The translations under genes and the position numbers were made by a program. Positions 31,908-41,819 of a DNA stretch of 53,653 bases are shown here, piece by piece. The notes beneath the pieces are model-generated. The model had not been told where the DNA came from, did no database searches, and saw only the letters and a list, made by a program, of their open reading frames with translations. The stretch's first letter is position 1. Every line of letters starts with the position of its first letter. Origin of the DNA: Hyphococcus sp. (GTDB taxonomy: Bacteria; Pseudomonadota; Alphaproteobacteria; Caulobacterales; Parvularculaceae). Where the stretch lies: assembly GCA_021604585.1 (NCBI GenBank), contig BQJG01000018.1, positions 1-53,653 of the forward strand, in the 5' to 3' direction.

Positions 31908-34900
31908 ATGATCATGCCAAACACCGCCGCTCTCGAAGAAATTCGCAATAAAATCCGCGATCACTACCTCGTGCCTGAGGACAGGCTGGTCCCGGCGTTG
32001 ATCAACGCCATCGGGATTGACGATCCGGCGCGCGACCGGGCGCAGGCGCGGGCGGCCGACTTCGTTACGTCGGCGCGGGCCAATGCTGAGCGGTCGGGCC
32101 TGATTGACAAGTTCTTACAGGAATACGGCTTATCGACTGCCGAGGGCGTCACCCTAATGCGCCTTGCCGAGGCGCTGCTCAGAACACCGGACGCCGCGAC
32201 CGCTGACGCGCTGATCGAAGACAAGATCGAAGCAGGCGACTGGTCTTCGCATAAAGGCAAGAGCCCCTTCCCGCTGGTCAATTTTTCCACCCGCGCCCTG
32301 ATGCTCACCGCCGCCTGGCTAGATGACATCGAAGCGAAGGATCCGTTGCGGCGGATGGCGAAGGCGACCAAGGACGCGCTCGACCGTCTCGGCGAGCCGG
32401 TCATCCGCGCGTCGGTGGCGCAAGCCATGCGCATCATGGGCGAGCATTTCGTTCTCGGTGAAACCATCGACAGCGCCATGAAGCGCGCGAAGAAATACGC
32501 CGAAAAGGGGTATGTGTTTTCGTTCGACATGCTCGGCGAGGCTGCGCACACGGATAAAGACGCCCTCAAGTATTTCGACGATTATAAAAACGCCATCGCC
32601 GCCATCGCAAAACATTCAGCGCATGACTACGCGCCGGACAATCCGGGGATTTCGGTCAAACTCTCAGCACTGCACCCCAGATATGAATACGGCAAGAAGG
32701 AGCGCGTGCTCGTCGAACTCGGCGGCCGCGTGCGCGCGCTTGCCTTGCAAGCCAAAGCCGCCAATATGGGATTCAATATCGATGCGGAAGAAGCAAATCG
32801 CCTCGATCTGTCGCTAGACTTAATCGAACAGTTGATGCGCGATCCGGCACTCTCTGGCTGGAATGGTTTCGGGGTTGTCGTGCAGGCCTATCAGCGCCGC
32901 GCGATGCCAGTGCTCGACTGGCTGGCGACCATCTCTCGCGAAACGGGACGCCGGATTATGGTGCGCCTGGTCAAGGGCGCTTACTGGGATAGCGAAATCA
33001 AACGCGCCCAAGTGATGGGCCTTGAAAGCTATCCAGTTTTCACGCGCAAAGTGCTGACTGATGTGAGCTACCTCGCCTGCGCGCGCAAACTGTTCGACAA
33101 CCGCGATGTGTTCTTCCCCCAATTTGCGACACACAATGCGCTTTCCGCCGCTATGGTCTGCGAAATGGCCGGTGACTATAAAGACTATGAATTACAACGC
33201 CTGCACGGTATGGGCGAGGCATTGCATGACAGCCTGCTGGAAGCTGGCGCGCGCTCACGCATCTATGCGCCGGTTGGCGGACACCGCGAACTCCTGCCCT
33301 ATCTGGTTCGCCGCTTGCTCGAAAACGGCGCCAACTCTTCCTTCGTCAATCAGCTTATCGACCCGGATCTGTCCGTCGACGATGTCGTCGCCGACCCGCT
33401 GGAAGAATTGGCGGAACTTAATTCCTACCCGAACCCGAACATCCCTGCGCCGCGAGATTGTTTACGAAATGGCCGGCTCTGCGCGCAAGGCTGGGATGAA
33501 ACCCATGCGACGGTCGCCGCAACCATGTCGCCGGCCATACGCGCAGATTTGGCCCCGATTGATGCGCGCCCTATTGTCAATGGCGATCTGTTGTTGCGTT
33601 CGGCCGCGCCAGTTTTCTGCCCAGCCGTAAATAGCGACAGGGTTGGCTCCGTCGAACACGCAACGGCAAAAGATGTTGACGACGCATGCGCAGCGGCGGC
33701 GGCGTTTGCACCCGATTGGGCGGCGACGCCAGTTGCAAGCCGCGCCAAGGCCTTACGCCGCGCAGCGGACATGCTCGAACACCGCGGTGATCATTTCATG
33801 GCGTTGGCGGTTTTCGAGGCGGGCAAAAGCTGGCCGGACGCCATCGCTGAAATTCGCGAAGCGGTGGACTTTCTTCGTTATTATGCAGACAGGTCCGAGT
33901 TTCTAGCAGACAAGCCGCTCGGCGTGATCGCCTGCATCAGTCCATGGAATTTTCCTTTGGCCATTTTCCTCGGACAAGTCGGCGCCGGGCTCGCCGCCGG
34001 GAATTGCGTCATTGCAAAGCCCGCTGAGCAAACATCGTTGATCGCTTCTGAGGCGGTGAACCTACTGTATGAAGCAGGCGTTCCCGCGGGCGCGCTACAC
34101 TATCTTCCCGGCGACGGCCCAACCGTCGGCGCGCCGTTGGTGGCGCACCTGGATGTTTCGGGCGTTGTCTTCACCGGTTCAACCGAAGTGGCGCAGATCA
34201 TCAAAAAGACTCTGGTCAAGGCCGGAAAACACGACGCCGCATTGATCGCCGAAACCGGCGGCATCAATGTGATGATCATCGATTCAACGGCGCTGCTCGA
34301 ACAAGCGGTGACGGATGTTGTGTCGTCAGCGTTTCAGAGCGCTGGCCAGCGCTGTTCCGCCTGCCGTGTTGTCTGCATTCAGGAAGACGTTGCCGACAAG
34401 TTCACTGAAATGCTCTCGGGCGCCATGGCGGAACTGGCGGTCGGAGATCCCGCAAAATTGTTTACAGATGTCGGCCCGGTAATCGACACCGAAGCACGCG
34501 ACAATATCCAGCACAATCTCGACCGGCTGAATGTCGAGGCGACATTGATCGCCCGCGCGCCGGAGACCGAAGCGGGACTCGATGGAACATTTATCCGGCC
34601 CGCCGCCTATGAAGTGAAATCCCTGTCCGCAATCAAACAGGAAATTTTCGGGCCGGTGCTGCATGTGGTGCGTTTCGGCGCCGACAAGCTCGACGCGCTG
34701 GTGAACGAGATCAATTCGCTCGGCTATGGCCTAACGCTCGGCATTCACACGCGCATCGATGAGACGATGGAGCGCGTCGCCCGCCGCGCGCGGATCGGCA
34801 ACATCTATGTGAACCGCAACCAGATTGGCGCCGTTGTCGGCGTGCAGCCTTTTGGCGGCGAAGGGCTTTCGGGTACAGGGCCAAAAGCCGGCGGCCCGCA

Positions 34901-35585
34901 TTATCTTTCGGCGCTCACCAAGCGCCCTCGTGTCGACAGCGACGCCCGCGCGCCGCTGCTCGATGCTGAAATCATGTCGCTGGAAAAAGCAGCGGCTGAC
35001 GAAGCATGGCGGTGTTATGGCGACTGGAGCGCAAGCGACCGGCGCAGCATTCTCGCGCAGGTCATGAAAAAACTTCCTGTTGCGAACACGTCATTAGCTG
35101 ATGAGATCGAAAACGCTCTCAACGAATTCACGACAAATCTGGAACTCCCCGGCCCGACCGGAGAATCCAACACGTTGAAGCTTCGCGGACGCGGCGTCGC
35201 ACTCTGTCTTGGCGGCGGCGATATTTATCGGCAAATGCTTGTTTCGCTGGCGGCAGGCAATCCTGTCGCGGTGATCGATTGCCCAGAAGCAAAAGCGCTC
35301 GCCGCCGCGCTGACGGATGCGGGTGCGCCCAGAGGCCTGCTTTCGATTATCGGCGCCGATGCCTCACACGGACTGTTGCTCGACAAGAGAATGCGCATTG
35401 TCGCGTTTGATGGGGGGCCGGACGCCCGGGCGCAAATCGAAAAGGTTCTGGCCGAACGCAAAGGAGCCATCATTCCGCTCCTGTCGAGCGCCGATGCGCC
35501 TTGGCGCTTTGCAACCGAGCGGACGTTAACCATCAACACCACAGCCGCAGGCGGTGACGTTAGATTGTTGTCTCTTGGCGAATAG
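31908..35585 (+). CDS. putA: Bifunctional proline dehydrogenase / glutamate semialdehyde dehydrogenase PutA
   Basis: The 1225-residue protein oxidises proline to glutamate. The N-terminal part has the PutA arm and PRODH barrel (~130-470; e.g. KLSALHPRYEYGK and RLVKGAYWDSEIKRAQ). ALDH follows (~570-1000) with ISPWNFPLAIFLGQVGAGLAAG and the catalytic Cys near residue 816 (SAGQRCSACRV), then VQPFGGEGLSGTGPKAGG. A degraded ALDH-like C-terminal domain (to 1225; VALCLGGGDIYRQML) fits long type B/C PutAs. No N-terminal ribbon-helix-helix repressor domain is seen, so it is not a trifunctional regulator. The start is the ATG at 31908, with an alternative ATG two codons on. Confidence 0.95.
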   Translation: MIMPNTAALEEIRNKIRDHYLVPEDRLVPALINAIGIDDPARDRAQARAADFVTSARANAERSGLIDKFLQEYGLSTAEGVTLMRLAEALLRTPDAATADALIEDKIEAGDWSSHKGKSPFPLVNFSTRALMLTAAWLDDIEAKDPLRRMAKATKDALDRLGEPVIRASVAQAMRIMGEHFVLGETIDSAMKRAKKYAEKGYVFSFDMLGEAAHTDKDALKYFDDYKNAIAAIAKHSAHDYAPDNPGISVKLSALHPRYEYGKKERVLVELGGRVRALALQAKAANMGFNIDAEEANRLDLSLDLIEQLMRDPALSGWNGFGVVVQAYQRRAMPVLDWLATISRETGRRIMVRLVKGAYWDSEIKRAQVMGLESYPVFTRKVLTDVSYLACARKLFDNRDVFFPQFATHNALSAAMVCEMAGDYKDYELQRLHGMGEALHDSLLEAGARSRIYAPVGGHRELLPYLVRRLLENGANSSFVNQLIDPDLSVDDVVADPLEELAELNSYPNPNIPAPRDCLRNGRLCAQGWDETHATVAATMSPAIRADLAPIDARPIVNGDLLLRSAAPVFCPAVNSDRVGSVEHATAKDVDDACAAAAAFAPDWAATPVASRAKALRRAADMLEHRGDHFMALAVFEAGKSWPDAIAEIREAVDFLRYYADRSEFLADKPLGVIACISPWNFPLAIFLGQVGAGLAAGNCVIAKPAEQTSLIASEAVNLLYEAGVPAGALHYLPGDGPTVGAPLVAHLDVSGVVFTGSTEVAQIIKKTLVKAGKHDAALIAETGGINVMIIDSTALLEQAVTDVVSSAFQSAGQRCSACRVVCIQEDVADKFTEMLSGAMAELAVGDPAKLFTDVGPVIDTEARDNIQHNLDRLNVEATLIARAPETEAGLDGTFIRPAAYEVKSLSAIKQEIFGPVLHVVRFGADKLDALVNEINSLGYGLTLGIHTRIDETMERVARRARIGNIYVNRNQIGAVVGVQPFGGEGLSGTGPKAGGPHYLSALTKRPRVDSDARAPLLDAEIMSLEKAAADEAWRCYGDWSASDRRSILAQVMKKLPVANTSLADEIENALNEFTTNLELPGPTGESNTLKLRGRGVALCLGGGDIYRQMLVSLAAGNPVAVIDCPEAKALAAALTDAGAPRGLLSIIGADASHGLLLDKRMRIVAFDGGPDARAQIEKVLAERKGAIIPLLSSADAPWRFATERTLTINTTAAGGDVRLLSLGE

Positions 35586-35705
35586 GGCTACACTGACCGG
35601 CCATTACGCGCAGACTGCGACATTCATCGCAGCCAGAGAGCGCTTCGCCGCAGGAAGCTTGGCCCCAAGGCCCGGACAGGTCATTTTCGCCTACAGGTTT
35701 ATTGA

Positions 35706-36905
35706 ATGAACAAACCCGAGACAGCCAAGATGTCGACCGTCCAGATCGCCGCCGCCGAGAGCGGCCCGTTTATCGCCGCGCAGGGCCGCACCCGCGCGTG
35801 GATGAACTGGATATTCGCCGACAAGGCGCGGATGTTCTGGATCTTGCAGGTCGCCGGATGGCTCGGCTTTTTCGCGCTGCATATTTTGAGCGTATCGACC
35901 TTTGTCGCCGGGCGCTCAACCGATTCCCTACTCTACTCTGTCGCATCATCGCTGATCGGCTTTTTAACCACCAGCATGCTGGCGCGGCCCATCTATCGCT
36001 TTGCGCGCCGGCAGGGACCGGCGGTGCTTCTTTTGATCGTGCTCACCTCGGCGATCTTAATGGCGGTCGGCATGTCGGTGATGAAGGCCTACACATTCGG
36101 GATTTTGTTCGGCAATGGCTGGATGGACCTGCGCGGCGCCAGCCTCGGCACAACCAATCTCTTGCTACTCATCGTACCGGACTTGCCGGCGAACCTGTTC
36201 CTGCTTGGCTCATGGGCCGGGTTCTATTTCGGCATAAATTATTATCTGAAACTGCGCAGCGAGATGGAGCGCGCGATCTTCTCCGCTCGTCTCGCTGACC
36301 AGGCGCAGCTCAAAATGCTGCGCTATCAGCTGAACCCGCATTTTCTGTTCAACACGTTGAACGCCATTTCGACGCTCGTTCTCGAACAGGACGGCAAGCA
36401 GGCGAATTCCATGCTGACGCAGCTCTCGGCTTTCCTGCGTTATTCCCTCGACAGCGACCCTTTACAGAAAACGACGCTCGCTGAAGAAGTTCGCGCGCTT
36501 GAGCTCTATCTCGCTATCGAGAAAACGCGCTTTGCCGACCGCCTCACCGTAACATTCGATATCGATGAAAACACGATGGGCGCTTATGTGCCCTCATTGA
36601 TCCTTCAGCCAGCGATTGAGAATGCGATCAAATACGCCATCGCCCAGATGGAAGCTGGCGGAGAAATTCGCATCACCGCGAAGCGCGAAGGCGGGGCGTT
36701 GGCCATGACGGTATGCGATAATGGTCCGAACGCACCGGAGGACCCAAACGCATTGCTGAAAAATGTTAAAACCGGCGTTGGGCTGGTCAATATGCGCGAC
36801 CGCCTGGCATATCTGTATCAAGATCGCGGAGAATTCCGCTTGCGTCATGTCGAACCGCAGGGGTTGTGTGTTTCCCTGCGCATACCATTCGAAACACGGG
36901 GATAA
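35706..36905 (+). CDS. LytS-type sensor histidine kinase
   Basis: The 399-residue protein has a membrane part with about four to five helices (~45-200) and the His_kinase domain of the LytS/YpdA group. The phosphorylated His lies in LRYQLNPHFLFNTLNAIS, the N box in PSLILQPAIENAIKYAI, and a short ATPase domain with NMRDRLAYLYQ follows. It has no recognised sensory domain, so the signal is likely at the membrane. It is 6 bases before the LytTR regulator, with which it pairs. Confidence 0.9.
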   Translation: MNKPETAKMSTVQIAAAESGPFIAAQGRTRAWMNWIFADKARMFWILQVAGWLGFFALHILSVSTFVAGRSTDSLLYSVASSLIGFLTTSMLARPIYRFARRQGPAVLLLIVLTSAILMAVGMSVMKAYTFGILFGNGWMDLRGASLGTTNLLLLIVPDLPANLFLLGSWAGFYFGINYYLKLRSEMERAIFSARLADQAQLKMLRYQLNPHFLFNTLNAISTLVLEQDGKQANSMLTQLSAFLRYSLDSDPLQKTTLAEEVRALELYLAIEKTRFADRLTVTFDIDENTMGAYVPSLILQPAIENAIKYAIAQMEAGGEIRITAKREGGALAMTVCDNGPNAPEDPNALLKNVKTGVGLVNMRDRLAYLYQDRGEFRLRHVEPQGLCVSLRIPFETRG

Positions 36906-36910
36906 GAAAA

Positions 36911-37726
36911 ATGAGCGACGATAAAATCCGCGTCATCCTGGTTGATGATGAGCCTCTGGCGTTGCGCGGCCTCAAGCTTAGGCTCCAGGCTTTTCCGGAA
37001 GTTGAAATCATTGGTGAATGCGCCAATGGCCGTGAAGCGGTAAAAGAGATTAAATCGCAATCGCCGGACCTCGTCTTCCTCGATATTCAGATGCCCGGCC
37101 TTGATGGCTTTGGCGTGGTGCGCGCGATGATTGGCGGCCCGGCGCCTCTGTTCATCTTCGTCACTGCCTACGACAAATACGCCATCGACGCCTTTGAAGC
37201 GAACGCACTCGATTACATTGTCAAACCGGTTGAGGAGGAGCGTCTCAAGGATGCGCTGCACCGGGCGCGCGAAGCGCTGAAAAGCAAAGCCGCCGCAAGC
37301 CGCGAGTCAAAACTGGTTGAAATGCTGGCGTCGCTTTCCGATGATGATCGCGACCGCATCAAAGAGCTGATTAACGATCCGGAATGGACCGAAAAGCAAC
37401 GCTATACGGAACGGCTTTCATTCAAGGACGGATCGAAAGTGGTAATGCTCGACTCCCACGAGATCGAATGGATTGACGCCGCCGGCGATTACATGTGCAT
37501 CCACGCCAGCGGAAAAACCCACATTATTCGCGAGACCATGAAAGCGCTTCAGACCCGGCTGGATCCGGTGCGGTTCCAGCGGATACACCGTTCGGCCATC
37601 GTAAATATCGACCGCGTGAAGGAACTCCACCCGCATTCGAATGGCGAGTATTTCATCATTCTGGATAACGGGGCGGAGCTGAAACTCTCGCGGTCTTACA
37701 AAGACGTCGTCGCGCGCTTTCTCTAA
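36911..37726 (+). CDS. LytTR-type response regulator
   Basis: The 271-residue protein has a receiver domain (residues ~7-120) with D12/D13 (LVDDEP), phospho-acceptor D58 (VFLDIQMPG) and the Lys in DYIVKPVEE. A linker helix and a LytTR DNA-binding domain follow (~170-271; EIEWIDAAGDYMCIHA, FQRIHRSAIVNID, LKLSRSYKDVV). The start at 36911 has GGGGATAAG upstream. It overlaps the end of mobA by 4 bases tail to tail. Targets are unknown. Confidence 0.93.
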   Translation: MSDDKIRVILVDDEPLALRGLKLRLQAFPEVEIIGECANGREAVKEIKSQSPDLVFLDIQMPGLDGFGVVRAMIGGPAPLFIFVTAYDKYAIDAFEANALDYIVKPVEEERLKDALHRAREALKSKAAASRESKLVEMLASLSDDDRDRIKELINDPEWTEKQRYTERLSFKDGSKVVMLDSHEIEWIDAAGDYMCIHASGKTHIIRETMKALQTRLDPVRFQRIHRSAIVNIDRVKELHPHSNGEYFIILDNGAELKLSRSYKDVVARFL

Positions 37727-38313
37727 GTGCTTAACCGGGCTTCGGCACGCTGCAAGTCTTCCGGTGTGTTGATGTTTTCAAAGACGCCGGGTTCATCAAA
37801 CATGATGCGCTTGGCGTTTACGCTTTCGGCGAGTTCCTTTAGCGGATAACCATGATTTTCCAGCGCGCCTGCAAGCACGGTTCGCAATGCGCCGCATTTC
37901 CAATAGGAAAATGTGGGCTGCGCACCAGTTGCATCGCAAGCTATCGACGAATGCGCTGAGCTGTGCAGCCGTTTATACAAATCCAGCGGAACAAACGGGC
38001 CATCGACAGGAACCGAGAGAAATCCTTCAGAGTTCTCAAGATGCGCGCGCAACCATACCTGCATCGCCCATAGTCCTGCCGCCGGACCACGCGGTCCATC
38101 CTCACGGTCGGTTATTACCGGAAGACCGGAGCCGTAATCATGCGCTCCAGAAATGAGAATCTGATCGGCCTGCGGCGACAGGCGCGCGAGCACATGATCG
38201 AATAATCGCCGGCCAGCCAGTTTAACCGCGCCCTTATCAACGCCGCCCAGACGGCGCGCACCGCCGCCCGCCAGGATCAACGCGAAGCGCGGCGCTTCAC
38301 TTTGCGGCGGCAT
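37723..38313 (-). CDS. mobA: Molybdenum cofactor guanylyltransferase MobA
   Basis: The 196-residue enzyme couples GMP to molybdopterin, making the bis-MGD cofactor that formate dehydrogenase needs. It has the nucleotide loop LILAGGGARRLGGVDKG, VITDREDGPRGPAAGLWA and VPVDGPFVP. It lies apart from the moa/moe operon by the TauE gene on the other strand, but on the same theme. The 3' end overlaps the regulator gene. Confidence 0.9.
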   Translation of the reverse strand: MPPQSEAPRFALILAGGGARRLGGVDKGAVKLAGRRLFDHVLARLSPQADQILISGAHDYGSGLPVITDREDGPRGPAAGLWAMQVWLRAHLENSEGFLSVPVDGPFVPLDLYKRLHSSAHSSIACDATGAQPTFSYWKCGALRTVLAGALENHGYPLKELAESVNAKRIMFDEPGVFENINTPEDLQRAEARLST

Positions 38314-38348
38314 GGTCTAAAACAAACAAGAATTTTAGCTGGAAACTC

Positions 38349-39110
38349 ATGCCTTTAGTCCTGATCTTCTTATTCTTTGCAACAGCCGCGCTTTATGCAT
38401 CGGTGGGGTTCGGCGGCGGTTCGACTTACAACGCCTTGCTGGTGTTAACCGGCGCCGATTACCGCATCCTCCCCGCGATTGCGCTGACCTGCAATATCAT
38501 TGTCGTCGCAGGCGGCGCCTATGCCTTCGCCCGAGCCGGCCAGATGCGATGGCGGCGGCTGGCGCCGTTTCTCGTCACCTCTGTTCCGGCGGCGTTGGCT
38601 GGCGGACGTATACCGATCTCCGAAACAGTGTTCATTGGCGCGCTCGGTTTTTCCTTATTGGCCGCCGGGCTGCATCTTGCGCTCGACCGCAATCACAATG
38701 TGGATGCCGACACGAAAGCAGCGCCTGAGATGCTCGCTTGGAGCGCCGGCGGCGCAATAGGCTTTCTTTCCGGTCTTGTCGGCATTGGCGGCGGAATATT
38801 TTTGGCGCCGGTTCTCTATCTCATTCATTGGGGCAAACCGAAAGAAATCGCCGCCGCCTGCAGCATCTTCATTCTCGTCAATTCAATATCAGGTTTAACC
38901 GGGCAATTATGGAAGCTTGGCGATTTGCAAGCGCTGTCCCTCATCGGCGATTACTGGATGTTGTTTCCCGCCGTGTTCATCGGCGGACAAATCGGCTCGC
39001 GCTTAGCAAATTTCGGACTATCGAGTCTCACCATCAAGCGATTGACCGCCGTGCTTATTCTTTACGTCAGCGCCCGTTTGTTGCTGCGCTGGTGCGGTTT
39101 GGCCTTTTAG
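38349..39110 (+). CDS. TauE/SafE family membrane permease
   Basis: The 253-residue protein has about eight membrane helices in two repeated halves. The family signatures are ASVGFGGGSTYNALLVL at the start and GFLSGLVGIGGGIFLAPVLYL in the second half. The family exports sulfite or organosulfonates, or takes up anions; the substrate is not clear. It stands alone on the plus strand between mobA and moeA, overlapping the moeA 3' end by four bases. Confidence 0.88.
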   Translation: MPLVLIFLFFATAALYASVGFGGGSTYNALLVLTGADYRILPAIALTCNIIVVAGGAYAFARAGQMRWRRLAPFLVTSVPAALAGGRIPISETVFIGALGFSLLAAGLHLALDRNHNVDADTKAAPEMLAWSAGGAIGFLSGLVGIGGGIFLAPVLYLIHWGKPKEIAAACSIFILVNSISGLTGQLWKLGDLQALSLIGDYWMLFPAVFIGGQIGSRLANFGLSSLTIKRLTAVLILYVSARLLLRWCGLAF

Positions 39111-40285
39111 CGCAACAAGACGAACTCGACTTCATCTCCAATGTTCAGTGCAGGCGCATTTGACACGCACCGGATCAATGCATTTGCCGATGCGAAGGGA
39201 AGCAGCAAAGAACTATCCTGATCACGCGCGGGCGCCGCTTTGCCGTTGCCGACTTCACCGCGCAAATAAGCTTCGCGTCCGCCATTAGCGGCCAACGGCG
39301 CCGTCAGCTGCGCCTTGCCAAAGGGAACTGTCCATTTCTCGCCTGCCAGACGGCGGACCAGCGGCTGCACGAACAACGCCGCCGTGACAATGGCGGACGC
39401 CGGGTTTCCGGGAAGTCCTACAACGCGCGTTGCTCCCATTGATCCGCACCAGGTCGGCTTGCCTGGCCGCACCGCAACTTTTTCAAACCTCGTCATCCCG
39501 CCTTCCTTAGCGAAAGCGGACTTCACGAAATCATAGTCGCCTACAGAGGCGCCGCCAATGGGAACGACGATGTCCGCATCTCGCCCGCGCCGGAACACTT
39601 CACGGATCCCATCTTCGCTATCGGCGGCGCACCCAAGATATTCCACTTCGCCGCCCCACCGTCGTATCATCTCGCATAGCGCATAGTGGTTGGAATTGAT
39701 GATCTGACCGGATTTCAACGCGGCGCCAGGCTCTCTCAACTCATCGCCATTTGAAAATACCGCAACGTGCGGGCGTCGATGCACGCTCACATGTTTTACA
39801 TTCGCCGCGGCAAATATCGATCCATGAATCTCATGCAACTGTGCGCCGCGTTTGGCGAGGATATCTCCTTTGCAAAAGTCGATGCCCGCCGCGCGAATGT
39901 GACGCGGGCTGTCTTGCGATTCGTTGATGGTGATGCGTTCTCCATCACGCGTCACATCCTCCTGAATAACGACATGGTCAGCGCCATCGGGAATAACGCC
40001 GCCGGTAAAAACCCGAACTGCCTCACCCGCCCCCACACGCCCGGCAAATGGCGCGCCCGCCGGTGCTTCGCCAATGACTTTCAGCGACGCGCCTGCTTTT
40101 GCATCTTCAAAGCGGATCGCATAACCGTCCATTGCCGACGCGGCGAAAGGCGGTTGCGTTATTTCCGCGCTCACATCTTCGGCCAAAATGCGATCAACAA
40201 GCACAGAAAGTCCAACGCGCTCTGACGCCAGCGGCGCGGCGCCTTCAAGCACCGCTGCGATTGCTTCATCGACAGTGATCATCAT
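39107..40285 (-). CDS. moeA: Molybdopterin molybdenumtransferase MoeA
   Basis: MoeA inserts molybdate into adenylylated molybdopterin. The 392-residue protein shows VDEAIAAVLEGA at the start, PFAASAMDGYAI, VFTGGVIPDGADHVV, IGGASVGDYDFVKSAF and VVGLPGNPASAIVTA. The ATG at 40283-40285 is chosen; longer frames run into moaC. It is the last gene of the operon moaA-moaD-moaE-moaB-moaC-moeA, 7 bases after moaC. Confidence 0.94.
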   Translation of the reverse strand: MMITVDEAIAAVLEGAAPLASERVGLSVLVDRILAEDVSAEITQPPFAASAMDGYAIRFEDAKAGASLKVIGEAPAGAPFAGRVGAGEAVRVFTGGVIPDGADHVVIQEDVTRDGERITINESQDSPRHIRAAGIDFCKGDILAKRGAQLHEIHGSIFAAANVKHVSVHRRPHVAVFSNGDELREPGAALKSGQIINSNHYALCEMIRRWGGEVEYLGCAADSEDGIREVFRRGRDADIVVPIGGASVGDYDFVKSAFAKEGGMTRFEKVAVRPGKPTWCGSMGATRVVGLPGNPASAIVTAALFVQPLVRRLAGEKWTVPFGKAQLTAPLAANGGREAYLRGEVGNGKAAPARDQDSSLLLPFASANALIRCVSNAPALNIGDEVEFVLLR

Positions 40286-40292
40286 GGAACCG

Positions 40293-40808
40293 CTATTCGC
40301 CATCCGCTTTGAAGTCGGCGGCCTTGAATTGTTCGGCGACAAAGTGTCCGGATTTGCCGCCAGACTTTTCCAGCAACCGGATGCTGTCGATCTCCATCGT
40401 CTTATCGAGCGCTTTCGCCATATCGTAAATGGTCAGGCACGCCGTCGTCACAGCGGTCAGCGCCTCCATCTCGACGCCGGTTTTTCCGGTCGTTTTCACT
40501 TCGGCCGTCACGACAAAGGAATGCCGCCCATCGTCAGGCTCAACGCTGACGCTAACGCCGGTAATCGGCAAAGGGTGACAAAGGGGAATTAAATCGCTGG
40601 TTCGCTTGGCGCCCATCACACCTGCAAGTTCAGCAATTCCCGCGAGATCACCCTTTTTAACGCCGCCTGCACGGATCGCGCGATACGTTTCTTCAGAAAA
40701 GCGAACGCGCCCGCATGCAACGGCGCGCCTTTCAGTATCAGACTTCGCGGAAACATCGACCATGCGCGGCCGGCCGGACGAGTCGAAATGTGAGAGATCT
40801 TTGGTCAC
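40293..40808 (-). CDS. moaC: Cyclic pyranopterin monophosphate synthase MoaC
   Basis: MoaC makes cPMP from the MoaA product. The 171-residue sequence includes GRPRMVDVSAKSDTERRAVA, LIPLCHPLPITGVSV and GVEMEALTAVTTACLTIYDM, all family-diagnostic. The GTG start at 40806-40808 follows the moaB stop directly. It lies in the moa operon. Confidence 0.95.
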   Translation of the reverse strand: MTKDLSHFDSSGRPRMVDVSAKSDTERRAVACGRVRFSEETYRAIRAGGVKKGDLAGIAELAGVMGAKRTSDLIPLCHPLPITGVSVSVEPDDGRHSFVVTAEVKTTGKTGVEMEALTAVTTACLTIYDMAKALDKTMEIDSIRLLEKSGGKSGHFVAEQFKAADFKADGE

Positions 40809-41339
40809 TTATTTTTCCATGAGCCGCGGCATCAACTCGACCAAATTGCATGGCCGGTGACGTGAATCGAGTTGAAGGGAAATTACTTTGTCCCAGCCGT
40901 CTTTCACGGCGCCATTTGAGCCGGGCAATGCAAAAATGAATGTGCCGCGCGTCACGCCAGCGCAGGCCCGCGATTGCAGTGTTGAAAGACCAACGCTTTG
41001 AAAACTCACCTGATGAAAAATCACCGAGAAGCCTTCGATCTCTTTTTCAAAAAGCGGCGACAAGGCTTCCGGCGTTACGTCCCGGCCCGTCAATCCAGTA
41101 CCGCCCGTGGAAATCACGGCGTCAATTTGCGGATCGTCAATCCAGCCCGTCACGGTTTCCTGAATCGCTGTTGTGTCGTCGCGAACAAGCTCACGCGCCG
41201 CCAGGATATGGCCCGCCGTTTCTATTCGCTGCGCAAGAAGATCGCCAGACGTATCAGTCGCGCGTGTTCGGCTGTCGGTCACCGTCAAAACAGCAATCCG
41301 CACAGGCTTGAACTCAAGCGCTTCATTAATCCCGTGCAC
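40809..41339 (-). CDS. moaB: Molybdenum cofactor biosynthesis protein MoaB
   Basis: The MoaB/MogA fold protein adenylylates molybdopterin. Diagnostic parts: RIAVLTVTDSRTRATDTSGD, ISTGGTGLTGRDVTPEALSPL, FALPGSNGAVKDGWD. The GTG at 41337-41339 (176 residues) has AGGGGA seven bases before it and gives the usual short N terminus; an ATG at 41370-41372 is possible. The first bases overlap the end of moaE by 14. Confidence 0.9.
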   Translation of the reverse strand: MHGINEALEFKPVRIAVLTVTDSRTRATDTSGDLLAQRIETAGHILAARELVRDDTTAIQETVTGWIDDPQIDAVISTGGTGLTGRDVTPEALSPLFEKEIEGFSVIFHQVSFQSVGLSTLQSRACAGVTRGTFIFALPGSNGAVKDGWDKVISLQLDSRHRPCNLVELMPRLMEK

Positions 41340-41817
41340 CAGCCGTCCCCTTGCCAGTTTTTCGCCCGTCATTTGGCCATCGCGCCGCGTCATTATAATC
41401 ACCTTCGCGCGGCTCAATCCATGCCTCGCCGTCGCTACGGCGCTCTTTTTTCCAAAACATCGCGTCTGCTTTCAAAAAATCCATGACAAAATCGGCCGCC
41501 TCAAAGGCGTCCCGGCGATGCGCCGCGGCAGCGCAGACCATGACGATGGGCTCGCCCGCAAGCAAATCGCCGAAGCGGTGAATGATCAATAAATCTGAAA
41601 GCGCCCAACGCGCCATGGCTTGCGCCTCAATGGCGAGGACCGATTTTTCCGACATCCCCGCATAGTGTTCAAGATAAAGGCTGTTAACGCTCGCATTATC
41701 CGCTTTGCTGCGCACTTTTCCGACAAACGTGACAATCGCGCCAGCATCGCCCGCGCGCTCTTCAAAGGCTGATAACTCAGTACCAGGATCAAATTGTTCT
41801 GCGATAATTCTAATCAT
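41326..41817 (-). CDS. moaE: Molybdopterin synthase catalytic subunit MoaE
   Basis: MoaE with thiocarboxylated MoaD adds the dithiolene sulfurs to cPMP. The 163-residue sequence shows GAIVTFVGKVR, YLEHYAGMSEKS, HRFGDLLAGEPIVMVCAAAAHR and the active-site region DAMFWKKERR. The last ~15 residues (GRKTGKGTAGARD) are longer than usual and overlap moaB. It is 2 bases after moaD. Confidence 0.93.
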   Translation of the reverse strand: MIRIIAEQFDPGTELSAFEERAGDAGAIVTFVGKVRSKADNASVNSLYLEHYAGMSEKSVLAIEAQAMARWALSDLLIIHRFGDLLAGEPIVMVCAAAAHRRDAFEAADFVMDFLKADAMFWKKERRSDGEAWIEPREGDYNDAARWPNDGRKTGKGTAGARD

Positions 41818-41819
41818 AA

